Of a DNA stretch of 64,000 bases, positions 1-8,020 are shown piece by piece. Below the pieces are notes generated by a model that saw only the letters and a program-made list of their open reading frames with translations, was not told the origin of the DNA and did not search any database. Both the position numbers and the translations under genes were made by a program. Source of the stretch: Pseudokordiimonas caeni (GTDB lineage Bacteria; Pseudomonadota; Alphaproteobacteria; Sphingomonadales; Kordiimonadaceae); assembly GCF_026719705.1 (NCBI RefSeq), contig NZ_JAPPRR010000002.1, positions 869,091-933,090 of the forward strand, in the 5' to 3' direction. Position 1 is the stretch's first letter. The number at the start of each line of letters is the position of its first letter.

Positions 1-820
1 CCTGTGGATAGTGGCCTATCCCCGAAAGCTTCGTGACCCGAAGCTTGACGAGGATGCGGCTCAGCCCCTCGATCATGTGACGACCCGATACAGGGTCATC
101 AAGCCCCCAGATCGCAGCCATTGGCATCGTGGTGCCCTTGAGGGCTCCGACCCAGCGGGTGGCCTGTTCGCGCCGCTCGGCGATGTAGCGGATGCGCCGC
201 GCGATGGCGCCGCGTCCGTTGCGACCCATCATGCTTTTCCAGAACATGGCAAGTTCGTCAGCCGTGGGGCGTGTCTCCGCGCCGAAGACATTGGCGAAGG
301 CCTCAAGGAACTTCTCCTTCGGCATCACGCGCGCATAGAAGGGGCCGAGCCACGAGGCGAGCTTGAGCTGAGCTTCAACCGGCCGATGCAGCGCCGGGAT
401 CAGCCCACCGTTCAGGAAGCAGGCAGACAGCAGTTTGCAGGCGGCGGTGCGCTCCGCCTGTCGGGCGATCAGTTCCTGCACGATAGTGGCGCCAACATCA
501 TGGCCAAGCGCGTGATATGTGGCGTGGCCGAGCGATTGGAGCAGCGCGTCCATCGCCTCCGCCGTTTGCCGCACGCTTGCCGCACTGCCGCGCGGGTTTT
601 CGCTGAAACCACAATCCGGCATATCCGGGATGATCAGCGTGAAATGTTTTTCAAGCGCGGGCGCAACCCAGGCCCAGTCGTGGCCAGAGGTCGGGAAGCC
701 GTGCAGCAGCAGAAGGGCAGGGCCGGAGCCGCTCACCCGGTAGAAAATCCGGTGGCTGCGCCATTTGAATCGCTCGCCCCCTTCAGCCCAGGTGTCGAGA
801 TCGATCGGTGGCGGCGTCAT
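1..820 (-). CDS. alpha/beta hydrolase, epoxide hydrolase/haloalkane dehalogenase-like (3' end outside window)
   Basis: The minus-strand reading frame opens with ATG at 820 and runs off the left edge without a stop, giving 273 visible residues. The protein has an early oxyanion-hole motif (LLLLHGFPTSGHDW), a nucleophile elbow GHDVG near residue 110, and a late GIGHYPQ that supplies the catalytic histidine. An Asp rather than Ser in the elbow is typical of epoxide hydrolases, haloalkane dehalogenases and fluoroacetate dehalogenases, which form an ester intermediate on Asp. The substrate cannot be read from the sequence. No signal peptide is seen, so it is probably cytoplasmic. Only a few C-terminal residues should be missing. 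A decayed HNH gene lies directly upstream. Confidence 0.85.
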   Translation of the reverse strand, partial: MTPPPIDLDTWAEGGERFKWRSHRIFYRVSGSGPALLLLHGFPTSGHDWAWVAPALEKHFTLIIPDMPDCGFSENPRGSAASVRQTAEAMDALLQSLGHATYHALGHDVGATIVQELIARQAERTAACKLLSACFLNGGLIPALHRPVEAQLKLASWLGPFYARVMPKEKFLEAFANVFGAETRPTADELAMFWKSMMGRNGRGAIARRIRYIAERREQATRWVGALKGTTMPMAAIWGLDDPVSGRHMIEGLSRILVKLRVTKLSGIGHYPQ

Positions 821-844
821 GAAATTCCCCTGCTTGTTGATGTT

Positions 845-1113
845 TCAGCGCCGCCGCCTCTTGGGCTCGGTCCGCCGGTAGAAGTCGGGCGGCTTCGAGC
901 CGACCCATGTGATAAAGTCCATGATAGCCGGTTCGGCCAACAAGGTCTCGAAGGAAGAAAGGCGTCAGGTGAGTTCGGTGTCGCTGAAAAGTGTGTTGAT
1001 TTTGCGGTAGCCAATCGGATTCAAGGGCACCGTCGCTCGCCCGCCTTTCGATTTCGGCACCAGATGGTGCCATTCCACCTTTTCCCGAATGGCCGGTCGC
1101 AAAGCGGGCAGTC
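845..1113 (-). pseudogene. decayed HNH endonuclease (frameshift, nonsense and active-site substitutions)
   Basis: Conceptual translation on the minus strand gives CPLCDRPFG, then, after a shift of one frame, EKVEWHHLVPKSKGG and a C-terminal part ending in a basic RRRR tail at the stop at 845-847. This matches the small (about 90 aa) HNH endonuclease family common in proteobacteria. The frame break lies in a run of A residues (gggaaaagg near 1085); one missing base explains it. A TGA interrupts the frame after FSDTELT, and a TAG lies just before CPLC, so no start is visible. The usual PICHRKIH active-site segment reads PIGYRKIN, with Cys and two His replaced. All of this points to an old pseudogene. 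Confidence 0.75.
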
Positions 1114-1133
1114 CTAGAAGCCCGCGATCTTGC

Positions 1134-1859
1134 TCAAGGCTCATCGCCGTCCCGGAAGCGTTGCAGGCGCCCGGCCGCCTGCAGGCGCTTTGCGGCTTCT
1201 TCCAGTTTCGGCAAGGCCCATTCCTGTTCGCGCCGGATCACATGATGGAAAGGGATGGTGCGGAATATGCGGACATCCATCCGGTCCAGCACGTCGCGCG
1301 GCAGGGTCTCAAGCCTGCCCTCGATCATCAGGCCATACCGCACGCGACGACTGTCCAGCAGCGCCACCAGCTGACCGGGCTTTTCATACGGGACCGGCGA
1401 GATGCGGAACTGATGGGCAAGGCTCGCGAAGAACGCGAATCTCGAGGGGATGGCCACCGGGCGACCGATGACGAGTTCACCGAGATCGGCACCGCCCGGC
1501 ACCGCCTCGGTCTTAAGCGCCAGCCAGTGTATCTGAACGCGGAGCATCGGGGTCGAAACGGCGACGATATTGGGATGCGATGACAGGTAGCCCGAATAGC
1601 GCATGGCTTCCCCATCATAGGTGCCAAGCAGCAGGCCCTTCTCGCTGCGTGTCAGGGAAGCATCGATCAGCTGCAGGCAAATCCCGGCCTCGGCATAAAG
1701 CTCGGTCATGATTCGCCGGACGGTCGGGGCGTCCACATGTTCCTCGGACGGCACGGCAATCCGCATGCAGGGGGAAGGCGCCTCGACGGCGCCTGCTGTG
1801 TTGGCGCCAGAGACGACAAGAAAGCAGCAAAAGACCAAAGAGAGGAGGCGGGCGTTCAT
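1134..1859 (-). CDS. periplasmic solute-binding-like protein (SBP family 3 type), orphan
   Basis: 241 aa with a clear Sec signal peptide (residues 1 to about 24, hydrophobic LLSLVFCCFLVVSGA, cleavage near TAGA). The remainder resembles the small family-3-like extracellular binding proteins found without an ABC permease: PTVRRIMTELYAEAGICLQL near the start of the mature chain, a central YSGYL/VSTPML segment, and a late basic region that would form the second lobe. There is no permease or ATPase next to it, so it may act as a periplasmic sensor or an uncharacterised ligand binder. It starts 24 bp after the LysR gene on the same strand, with a GGAGG ribosome site, so the two may be cotranscribed. 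Ligand unknown. Confidence 0.7.
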   Translation of the reverse strand: MNARLLSLVFCCFLVVSGANTAGAVEAPSPCMRIAVPSEEHVDAPTVRRIMTELYAEAGICLQLIDASLTRSEKGLLLGTYDGEAMRYSGYLSSHPNIVAVSTPMLRVQIHWLALKTEAVPGGADLGELVIGRPVAIPSRFAFFASLAHQFRISPVPYEKPGQLVALLDSRRVRYGLMIEGRLETLPRDVLDRMDVRIFRTIPFHHVIRREQEWALPKLEEAAKRLQAAGRLQRFRDGDEP

Positions 1860-1883
1860 TGCGTGCCTCCTGATTTCATAGGG

Positions 1884-2813
1884 TCAGGCCGAATAGTTGC
1901 TGTCATCATCCGGGCGCTGGGTCTCTTCCTTCAGCCAGTCGATGAAGTCCTGGACACGTTCGCTTTTGACCTTGTCGGCGGGGTAAACAATATAATGGGC
2001 AAAGCCCACCGGGACGGCCTCACCAAACAGGCGGACAAGGCGGCCGGCTTTCAGGTCTTCGGCCGCAATGGCCGAGCGGGCAAGCGCGATGCCACGCCCG
2101 GCAACGGCGGCCTCGATCGCCAGCGAGTGGGTGTTGAAGTGAAGGGCAGGCATGCCGTCCATCAGTTCAACATTCGCCGCGCGCAGCCACATGGCCCATG
2201 AAGGGGCGCTGTCGTCCTCGCTGAAACTGTCGTCATGGATCAGGGTCTGGGCCGTGAGGTCAGCGGGTTCGTCCAGTTTGATCCCGGAAGCCAGAAGATC
2301 GGGGCTGCAGACCGGGAACACGGTTTCGCGGAGCACCTCTTCCGCCACCAGCCCCGGATATTTTCCGGCGCCGTAACGAATGGCGAGATCCACGTCTTCC
2401 GCCTTGAAATCGGTAAGCGCGAGGGACGCCGAGATTTTTACGATGGCATCCGGTCGGCGCTCGTAATAGCTCGCCAGTCGCGGCACCAGCCATTTGGACG
2501 CGAAAGACGGCGATACGGCCACCTTGATCACGGTCGAGGATTTGGAGCTCGTCAGCACGCTCACCGCTTCCTCGAGCTTCTCAAAAGCTTCCCGGAGCGG
2601 GGTCAGCGAAAGCTGCGCAGCCTCGGTCAGCACGAGCGAACGGTTGGTGCGGCGAAAGAGTTCAACGCCGAGCACATCCTCGAGCGAGCGAATCTGTTGG
2701 CTGATGGCGGCGGGGGTAACGGCCAGATCGTCGGCGGCGCGCTTGAAGCTCATGTGGCGGGCGGCGGCATCGAAGGCACGCAGGGCGTTGAGGGGCAACA
2801 TCGAGCGTTTCAT
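1884..2813 (-). CDS. LysR-family transcriptional regulator, GcvA-like
   Basis: 309 aa with an N-terminal winged helix-turn-helix (residues 5-65, LNALRAFDAAARHMSFKRAA then AISQQIRSLEDVLGVELFRR) and a substrate-binding domain from about residue 90. The opening LPLNALRAFDAAARH is characteristic of the GcvA subgroup of LysR regulators. Targets are not obvious: the orphan binding protein immediately downstream is one candidate, and the sulfur operon upstream is on the same strand but ends before this gene. A perfect inverted repeat with 11-bp spacing lies 44-68 bp upstream of the start codon and fits an autoregulatory LysR box. It is distinct from CysB, so I do not assign it to cysteine control. 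Confidence 0.88.
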   Translation of the reverse strand: MKRSMLPLNALRAFDAAARHMSFKRAADDLAVTPAAISQQIRSLEDVLGVELFRRTNRSLVLTEAAQLSLTPLREAFEKLEEAVSVLTSSKSSTVIKVAVSPSFASKWLVPRLASYYERRPDAIVKISASLALTDFKAEDVDLAIRYGAGKYPGLVAEEVLRETVFPVCSPDLLASGIKLDEPADLTAQTLIHDDSFSEDDSAPSWAMWLRAANVELMDGMPALHFNTHSLAIEAAVAGRGIALARSAIAAEDLKAGRLVRLFGEAVPVGFAHYIVYPADKVKSERVQDFIDWLKEETQRPDDDSNYSA

Positions 2814-2856
2814 ATGAGGCGGGCCTTCTCGCGATCTGGGCGTTTCGGATTAGATA

Positions 2857-2881
2857 TTCTTATTGCAGGCCATCATAAGAA
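2857..2881 (-). promoter_or_regulatory. probable LysR operator: perfect TTCTTAT-N11-ATAAGAA dyad
   Basis: Two 7-bp arms (2857-2863 and 2875-2881) are exact inverted repeats separated by 11 bp, so the inner bases form the T-N11-A pattern that defines many LysR-type regulator boxes. It lies in the short gap between the end of cysH and the start of the GcvA-like gene at 2813. Binding here would fit autoregulation. Inferred from pattern only. Confidence 0.55.
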
Positions 2882-2950
2882 ATTGCCGAAGCGAGGTCCA
2901 GCGGGGAAATGTGTTGCTCTCAAAGGCTTGATGTAGCGGCCCCTTCGGGA

Positions 2951-3712
2951 TCAGAGGCCGCTTGAATCATAGCTCGCAAGGGCGGCGTTTTCCTGAAAGC
3001 TCAGGTGAATGCCGCATTCGGTCTTGGCCTGGCCGCGCCAGCGGCCGGCCCGGTCTTCCTCGCCTTCGCCCACGCGGTCGGTGCAGGGCATGCAGCCGAT
3101 GGAGCGGAAGCCTTCGGCCACCAGCGGATGTTCGGGCAGATCATGCGCCTTCATATAGGCGGCGATGTCTTCCTTCGTCCAGTAGGCGAGCGGATTGACC
3201 TTCACGCGATTGTCGCCCGCTTCGAAATGCGGGAGTGCGGCGCGCAGCCCGCCCTGGAAGCGCTTGCGACCCGATGCCCATGCATCATAGCCCTCAAGCG
3301 CCTTTTCAAGCGGCACGACCTTCCGGATGAAGCAGCAGCCGTTGAGATTCTGGCTCCAGAGAATGCCCTTGGGGTCGCGTTCGGCTAGGTCGGATGCCTC
3401 GGGTGTCAGGGTGATGACATTCGTCAGGCCAAGGCTTGCAATCAGCGTATCGCGGTAGCGCTTGGTTTCCCCGAACAGTTTGCCGGTATCGAGGAAAAGG
3501 ATCGGAATGTCCTTCGAGACCTCGGCGGCCAGATGCAGGAGCACCGCCGATTCGGCCCCGAAGGACGAAACGAGCGCGAAGCGATCACCGTAACGGGCGA
3601 GCGCGGCGCGGATCACTTCGCGCGGGTCTTCGGTTTTCACCTTGCCTGCCAGATAGGCGGCTTCGGCGTCCGCATCGAAGGGCGCGGCTTCTATGGCGGC
3701 AAGCGCGGTCAC
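2951..3712 (-). CDS. cysH: phosphoadenylyl-/adenylyl-sulfate reductase
   Basis: 253 aa, usual length for the family. It reduces activated sulfate (APS or PAPS) to sulfite with thioredoxin in the cytoplasm. Visible motifs are the PP-loop SSFGAESAVLL (49-59), FLDTGKLF (73-80), and the catalytic ECGIH (232-236). Cys126-Cys127 and the pair C207-x2-C210 are the four iron-sulfur ligands that distinguish [4Fe-4S] APS-preferring enzymes from the cluster-free PAPS reductases of enterobacteria; APS use is therefore likely but is inference. It overlaps the DUF934 gene by 4 bp and is the last gene of the sulfur operon. Confidence 0.95.
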   Translation of the reverse strand: MTALAAIEAAPFDADAEAAYLAGKVKTEDPREVIRAALARYGDRFALVSSFGAESAVLLHLAAEVSKDIPILFLDTGKLFGETKRYRDTLIASLGLTNVITLTPEASDLAERDPKGILWSQNLNGCCFIRKVVPLEKALEGYDAWASGRKRFQGGLRAALPHFEAGDNRVKVNPLAYWTKEDIAAYMKAHDLPEHPLVAEGFRSIGCMPCTDRVGEGEEDRAGRWRGQAKTECGIHLSFQENAALASYDSSGL

Positions 3713-4224
3713 GATACCCTCCGGGTGTCGGCCTGATCGTGGCGCTGGCGCAGGATGCTGATGCCGCCCTGTGCGTCGCTTTGATAGACATGTTTGTAAC
3801 GGTTGACGGCGCGGACAAAGGCCTCGCGGCGTTCTTCGGGCACTTCGCTGGTGTTGAAGCCGGCGCGCAGCAGGAACTGAGCCTGATCGGGGATCACATG
3901 GCCGATGGCGCGGATATCGCCATTGAATCCATAATCCTTGCGGAGGCGCACCGCGAGCGAGAAGCCCCGACCGTCCCCGAAGCCGGGGAAGCGGATGGCG
4001 GCGAAGCTCGCATAATTGCCGATGCCAGCAAGATCGCTGTGGGGCGTCTCGGTTTCAATCAACACGCCAAGACGTACACCTTTTTCCTCGAGCAGGCTGC
4101 CGGCCTCGTCCTTCAGGCGGCCGAGCGGCACCAGCCACTCGCCAGCCTCGTCGGGCAGCGCGCCGTCTTCGAGGATGCGCCATACGGCAACATCCTCGCC
4201 GGTTTGAAGATCAACGTGCGCCAT
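3709..4224 (-). CDS. DUF934 family protein of the sulfite reduction operon
   Basis: 171 aa from the ATG at 4222-4224; a longer in-frame extension upstream lies inside cysI and is rejected. It matches DUF934, a family found almost only between cysI and cysH in alpha- and other proteobacteria; key segments are RLGVLIETETPHSDL, FPGFGDGRGFSLA and LRKDYGFNGDIRA. The biochemical role is unknown; a helper role in electron supply or assembly of the ferredoxin-type sulfite reductase is often suggested from context. It overlaps the cysI stop by 14 bp and the cysH start by 4 bp, indicating translational coupling. Confidence 0.88.
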   Translation of the reverse strand: MAHVDLQTGEDVAVWRILEDGALPDEAGEWLVPLGRLKDEAGSLLEEKGVRLGVLIETETPHSDLAGIGNYASFAAIRFPGFGDGRGFSLAVRLRKDYGFNGDIRAIGHVIPDQAQFLLRAGFNTSEVPEERREAFVRAVNRYKHVYQSDAQGGISILRQRHDQADTRRVS

Positions 4225-5866
4225 AAACGGCCTCCTTGAATACATCGGGGCCGAGGCGGCGATAGGCGGCGAGGAAAGTCTCGCCCTCCTTGCGCTCGCC
4301 CATATAGGCGGCAACCACCTTTTCAACCGCGTCGACAATGCCGTGCTCATCGAAACCGGGGCCGAGGATTGCGGCTTTCGACGCATCTTCCTCGCCCGAG
4401 CCGCCAAGCAGCAGCTGGTAATTTTCCTCGCCCTTGCGGTCCACACCCAGAATGCCGATGTGGCCGGCATGGTGGTGACCGCACGAGTTGATGCAGCCTG
4501 AAATCTTGATCTTCAGCTGGCCGATATCCTCCAGCCGCTTCAGGTCGTCGAAACGGTTGGTGATGGCCTGCGCGATGGGGATCGAGCGGGCATTGGCGAG
4601 GGCGCAATAATCAAGGCCGGGGCAGGCGATGATATCGGTCAGGAGCCCGACGTTGGCAGACCCGAGGCCAGCCGCATCGAGCTTTTGCCAGATGGCGACG
4701 AGATCGCGTTTTGCCACATGCGGCAGGATCAGGTTCTGCTCGTGGCTGACGCGGACTTCATCGTGTGAATATTCTTCGGCGATGTCGGCCACAAGATCCA
4801 TCTGGGCGTCGGTGGCGTCGCCCGGGATGCCGCCATGCGGCTTCAGGCTGATCGTTACCGAGACATGGCCCGGCACCTTGTGGGCGAAGGTATTATTCTT
4901 CACCCAGGCGCGGAACCGGAAGTCGGCAGCGGCCAGCGCATCAAGCCCGGCGTCTTCGTCGGCCAGCACCGGCAGTGGCGGCGGGGCGAAGAACTGGCGG
5001 ATGCGGACCACTTCCTCCGCGGGCACATCGATGAAGCTTGCCCGGATCGCTTCATATTCTTCCTCGACAAGGCGCTTGAATTCCTCGGTGCCGGTATCCT
5101 CGACGAGGATCTTGATGCGGGCCTTGTATTTGTTGTCGCGGCGGCCCTGCTCGTTATAGACGCGCAGGATGGCCTCGAGATACGACAGCATCTCGCTTTC
5201 GGGCACGAAGTCGGCAATCGTCTTGGCGATGACGGGCGTGCGGCCCATGCCGCCGCCGACCAGCACTTCAACGCCCAGCTCACCCGCTTCGTTCTTTTTC
5301 AGCACAAGGCCGATATCGTGCCATTTCACGGCGGCGCGGTCCTTCGGCGCACCGGTGATGGCGATCTTGAACTTGCGCGGCAGGAACGAGAATTCAGGGT
5401 GGAAGGTGGACCATTGCCGGATGATTTCGGCCGTGGCGCGCGGGTCGGCAACCTCGTCGTGCGCCGCACCGGCGAACTGGTCTGTCGTCACGTTACGGAT
5501 ACAGTTGCCGCTTGTCTGGATGGCATGCATCTCGACCTCGGCGAGCTCCGCGAGGATATCGGGTGCGTCCACCAGTTTCGGCCAGTTATACTGGATATTC
5601 TGGCGCGTGGTGAAATGGCCGTAGCCCTTGTCATACTTGCGCGCGATATGGGCAAGGCGCCGCATCTGACGGCTGTTCAGCGTGCCATAGGGTACCGCGA
5701 CGCGCAGCATGTAGGCATGCAGTTGGAGGTAAAGGCCGTTCATCAGGCGCAGCGGGCGGAACTCTTCTTCCGTGAGTTCGCCCGAAAGGCGGCGCGCCAC
5801 CTGGTCGCGGAACTCCTCGACCCGGGCATTGACCATTGCATGGTCGAAAGTGTCGTAAGCGTACAT
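4211..5866 (-). CDS. cysI: assimilatory sulfite (or nitrite/sulfite) reductase, siroheme haemoprotein
   Basis: 551 aa, starting at MYAYDTFDHAMVNAR (ATG at 5866), 1 bp after the stop of the preceding gene; an upstream extension would overlap DUF2849 and is rejected. The enzyme carries out the six-electron reduction of sulfite to sulfide. Substrate-binding arginines are in HFTTRQNIQYNW and SGNCIRNVT, and the siroheme-[4Fe-4S] site is given by CPGLDYC and CINSCGHHHAGHIG. No flavoprotein subunit (cysJ) lies nearby, so electrons probably come from ferredoxin or an unlinked reductase. The neighbours on both sides belong to sulfate assimilation, favouring sulfite over nitrite. Confidence 0.93.
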   Translation of the reverse strand: MYAYDTFDHAMVNARVEEFRDQVARRLSGELTEEEFRPLRLMNGLYLQLHAYMLRVAVPYGTLNSRQMRRLAHIARKYDKGYGHFTTRQNIQYNWPKLVDAPDILAELAEVEMHAIQTSGNCIRNVTTDQFAGAAHDEVADPRATAEIIRQWSTFHPEFSFLPRKFKIAITGAPKDRAAVKWHDIGLVLKKNEAGELGVEVLVGGGMGRTPVIAKTIADFVPESEMLSYLEAILRVYNEQGRRDNKYKARIKILVEDTGTEEFKRLVEEEYEAIRASFIDVPAEEVVRIRQFFAPPPLPVLADEDAGLDALAAADFRFRAWVKNNTFAHKVPGHVSVTISLKPHGGIPGDATDAQMDLVADIAEEYSHDEVRVSHEQNLILPHVAKRDLVAIWQKLDAAGLGSANVGLLTDIIACPGLDYCALANARSIPIAQAITNRFDDLKRLEDIGQLKIKISGCINSCGHHHAGHIGILGVDRKGEENYQLLLGGSGEEDASKAAILGPGFDEHGIVDAVEKVVAAYMGERKEGETFLAAYRRLGPDVFKEAVYGAR

Positions 5867-5867
5867 C

Positions 5868-6188
5868 TCAATTTTCCCAGAAAGGCGAAACCTGATAGCC
5901 GAGGTCGGTTCGCACACTCGGGCCCCTGGCTTGCATCTGTGTTTTGATATGGCCGGGGCGCACGCCGCCTTCGCCAACCTCGGCGGAGACGACCTCGACC
6001 GCCAGCACCAGATTGGCTTTCACATCGGCGTTGGCGACAGCAAGAAGGGCCGTTACCTCGTCCTCGTCATGGGCGACGATGGAATGGGTCGGCTCCACCG
6101 CCCAGCCTTCGGCTGTCAGGAACAGGACGCGGCCATCCGTCAGCCGGTTGGCGACGATCATTTGCGGACCGGAAAGCTTCTTAGCCAT
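5868..6188 (-). CDS. DUF2849 family protein of the sulfite reduction operon
   Basis: 106 aa. It matches DUF2849, a short family found between cysG and cysI in alphaproteobacteria. Recognisable parts are QMIVANRLTDGRVLFL at the N-terminus, a central ALLAVANADVKANLV, and VRPGHIKTQMQARGPSVRTD near the end. No catalytic motif is visible and no function is established; the position suggests a role with sulfite reductase or siroheme delivery. It starts 14 bp after cysG with a GAGGAGA ribosome site and ends 1 bp before cysI. Confidence 0.87.
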   Translation of the reverse strand: MAKKLSGPQMIVANRLTDGRVLFLTAEGWAVEPTHSIVAHDEDEVTALLAVANADVKANLVLAVEVVSAEVGEGGVRPGHIKTQMQARGPSVRTDLGYQVSPFWEN

Positions 6189-6202
6189 GGTCTTTCTCCT
6201 CC

Positions 6203-7633
6203 TCAGGCCGTGGCGCGGGCGGCATCGACGGCAAAGCCGATCCCGTGCGCGGCAATGTTGAGATCGGCGGCGCGGTACACGACCTCGCCAATGATCAGGA
6301 GCGCCGGGCTGGCGACGCCGTGGCGGGACACGATCTCGGCCAGATTGGCGAGCGTGCCATAGAAGCGGCGCTCGTCAGCGCGGGTGCCGTTTTCAATGAC
6401 CGCGACCGGGGTCGCGGCGGAAACACCTTCACCGATAAGGCCCGCCGAAATCTCGGCCGCGGACTTGAGGCCCATATAAACGGCAAGCGTGCGGCCTTCG
6501 CCGGCGAGGCGTGCCCAATCCTTGAACTGGCCGTCCTTCAGGTGGCCGGTGACCAGTGTGATCGAGGAAGCATAGTCGCGGTCGGTAAGCGGGATCTGGG
6601 TGCGGGCGGCGATGCCCGAAAGCGCGGTCACGCCGGGAATCACCTCAACCTGGATGCCTTCGGCGCGCAGGGCTTCAAGTTCCTCACCCGCACGGGCGAA
6701 GACCATCGGGTCGCCGCCCTTGAGGCGTACAACGCGCCGCCCCTTCAGGGCATGGGTGATCATGGCGGCATGGATACCATCCTGCCCGATGCCATGGTCG
6801 CCTTCGCGCTTGCCGACAAACACCAGTTCGGCGTCGCGGCGGGCAAGGGCCAGCACATCGCGCGAAACGAGGCGGTCATAGATGATCACATCGGCCTGTT
6901 GCAGCGCGCGGTGCGCCTTGATGGTCAGAAGATCGGGATCGCCGGGGCCTGCGCCCACAAGCTGGACGCGTCCGGCCCCGGCTGGCTTGGAAAGCTCGGT
7001 CGCGCGGGCGCGGTGGGCGGCATCGATCAGGCAGCGTTCGACGGTGGCCTGATCGAGGTCGGCAAATTCGCCGGCGCGGTCATAGATATCGTCCCAGAAA
7101 AGGCGGCGGGCGGTGGCGTCGGTGACGATGGTTTTCACGCGGGCCCGCACGGCGCCAGCAGCAAGGCTGAGCGTGCCAAGTGACGGCGGCAGAAGGCGCT
7201 CAAGCGCGGCCCTGAGGCGACGCACGAAAACGGGGGCGGCACCGCCTGAGGAAAAGGCTACCTCAAGGCTGCCGCGGCTGAAGCGGGCGGGGGTCGTGAA
7301 GCTCGATTTCGCGGGCACATCGATCACATTGACCGGCAGGCCGCGATCACTGGCGGCACGGCGGGCGCGCTCGGCTGTCAGGTCGTCCTCGGGGCTGATA
7401 TAAACAAGCGTTTGGCCTTCGATATCGGCGGTTTCGAAAAGGCGGTCATGGGCAGTGACTGCGTCACCGGCAAGACCGGCGGCTTCGATGGCAGCAACCG
7501 CACCCGGCGCAATCACGGTGAGGCGCGCACCCGTATCCTTCAGGAGGCCGACCTTGGCCATGGCGGCGGCATCCGATCCGACGATCAGGATTCGCTGGGC
7601 ACTGGCGGTCAGGAAAACCGGAATGCTGGCCAT
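6203..7633 (-). CDS. cysG: siroheme synthase (precorrin-2 dehydrogenase-like domain + uroporphyrinogen-III methyltransferase)
   Basis: 476 aa bifunctional protein making the siroheme cofactor needed by the downstream sulfite reductase. The C-terminal methyltransferase (from about residue 220) is canonical: LVGAGPGDPDLLTIKA, YDRLVS, VRLKGGDPMVFARAGEE, VIPGVTALSGIAA and SITLVTGH. The N-terminal half follows the dehydrogenase/ferrochelatase layout (SRGSLEVAFSSGGAAPVF), but its nucleotide-binding loop reads VGSDAAAMAKV instead of the usual VVGGGxVAxRK, so its dehydrogenase activity is less certain. It is the first gene of the five-gene operon. The upstream 387 bp contain a weak promoter candidate and an AT-rich tract. 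Confidence 0.93.
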   Translation of the reverse strand: MASIPVFLTASAQRILIVGSDAAAMAKVGLLKDTGARLTVIAPGAVAAIEAAGLAGDAVTAHDRLFETADIEGQTLVYISPEDDLTAERARRAASDRGLPVNVIDVPAKSSFTTPARFSRGSLEVAFSSGGAAPVFVRRLRAALERLLPPSLGTLSLAAGAVRARVKTIVTDATARRLFWDDIYDRAGEFADLDQATVERCLIDAAHRARATELSKPAGAGRVQLVGAGPGDPDLLTIKAHRALQQADVIIYDRLVSRDVLALARRDAELVFVGKREGDHGIGQDGIHAAMITHALKGRRVVRLKGGDPMVFARAGEELEALRAEGIQVEVIPGVTALSGIAARTQIPLTDRDYASSITLVTGHLKDGQFKDWARLAGEGRTLAVYMGLKSAAEISAGLIGEGVSAATPVAVIENGTRADERRFYGTLANLAEIVSRHGVASPALLIIGEVVYRAADLNIAAHGIGFAVDAARATA

Positions 7634-7778
7634 GGTGTCTTCTCCTCGGTGCCGCTTGCCGTTCGGGCCATCGCGGCGTCACTCGCTGAACAGATTTGAG
7701 CGCTGTCGTCACTCGGGTCGGGTTTGTGGGGGCTGCTTGCTTCCCTTCAGAAAAGCATAACTTGCCCCTACACTGCCC

Positions 7779-7807
7779 TATGTAGGCCGCGCCCTGCATT
7801 GTCGCAA
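7779..7807 (-). promoter_or_regulatory. possible cysG operon promoter (TTGCGA-N17-TACATA)
   Basis: On the minus strand a TTGCGA hexamer (7802-7807) and TACATA (7779-7784) are separated by 17 bp, about 145 bp upstream of the cysG start. Spacing is ideal for a sigma-70 promoter but both hexamers deviate from consensus, so this is a weak call. Confidence 0.3.
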
Positions 7808-7965
7808 ACGAGAAGATGTTGGGGGCTTCGCTAGAAAAAATTTATCGCAAAACCGTGATGTGATGCGAATTAAAAGAATTAAAATCTATAAAAAATGAAA
7901 AAACGAAACGAAATATCACTGCGGTGAGGTCGCTCAGGATATCGGTTCGGCGGGGACCGGGTTCT

Positions 7966-7999
7966 GCGAAAAAGCCGTGGGCGTTACCCCACGGCTTTA
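7966..7999 (-). terminator. intrinsic terminator after the gloB-S9-M20-M20 unit
   Basis: The arms AAAGCCGTGGG (7971-7981) and CCCACGGCTTT (7988-7998) form an 11-bp stem with a 6-nt loop; on the minus strand it is followed by a run of T (forward 7969-7973, all A). It sits 22 bp past the M20 stop codon. Confidence 0.8.
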
Positions 8000-8020
8000 G
8001 AGAAGCTAATCCGACAAGCC

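Larger units (their letters stand above)
7634..8020. other. 387-bp intergenic region, AT-rich core, between cysG and the M20 gene
   Basis: No convincing gene. From the left it contains the cysG leader, a possible leftward promoter (7779-7807), a markedly AT-rich tract at about 7840-7920 with A-runs on the plus strand, and the intrinsic terminator of the M20 peptidase unit at 7966-7999. The AT-rich tract lies between the convergent-facing terminator and the cysG promoter and could be an upstream promoter element or a binding site for a nucleoid protein; I see no clear dyad in it. Confidence 0.6.

Noticed and set aside
11-1117. Long plus-strand open frame of 368 codons
   Set aside because: It is the mirror of the hydrolase and the HNH remains on the minus strand; its translation has no family resemblance and is Arg/His-rich.
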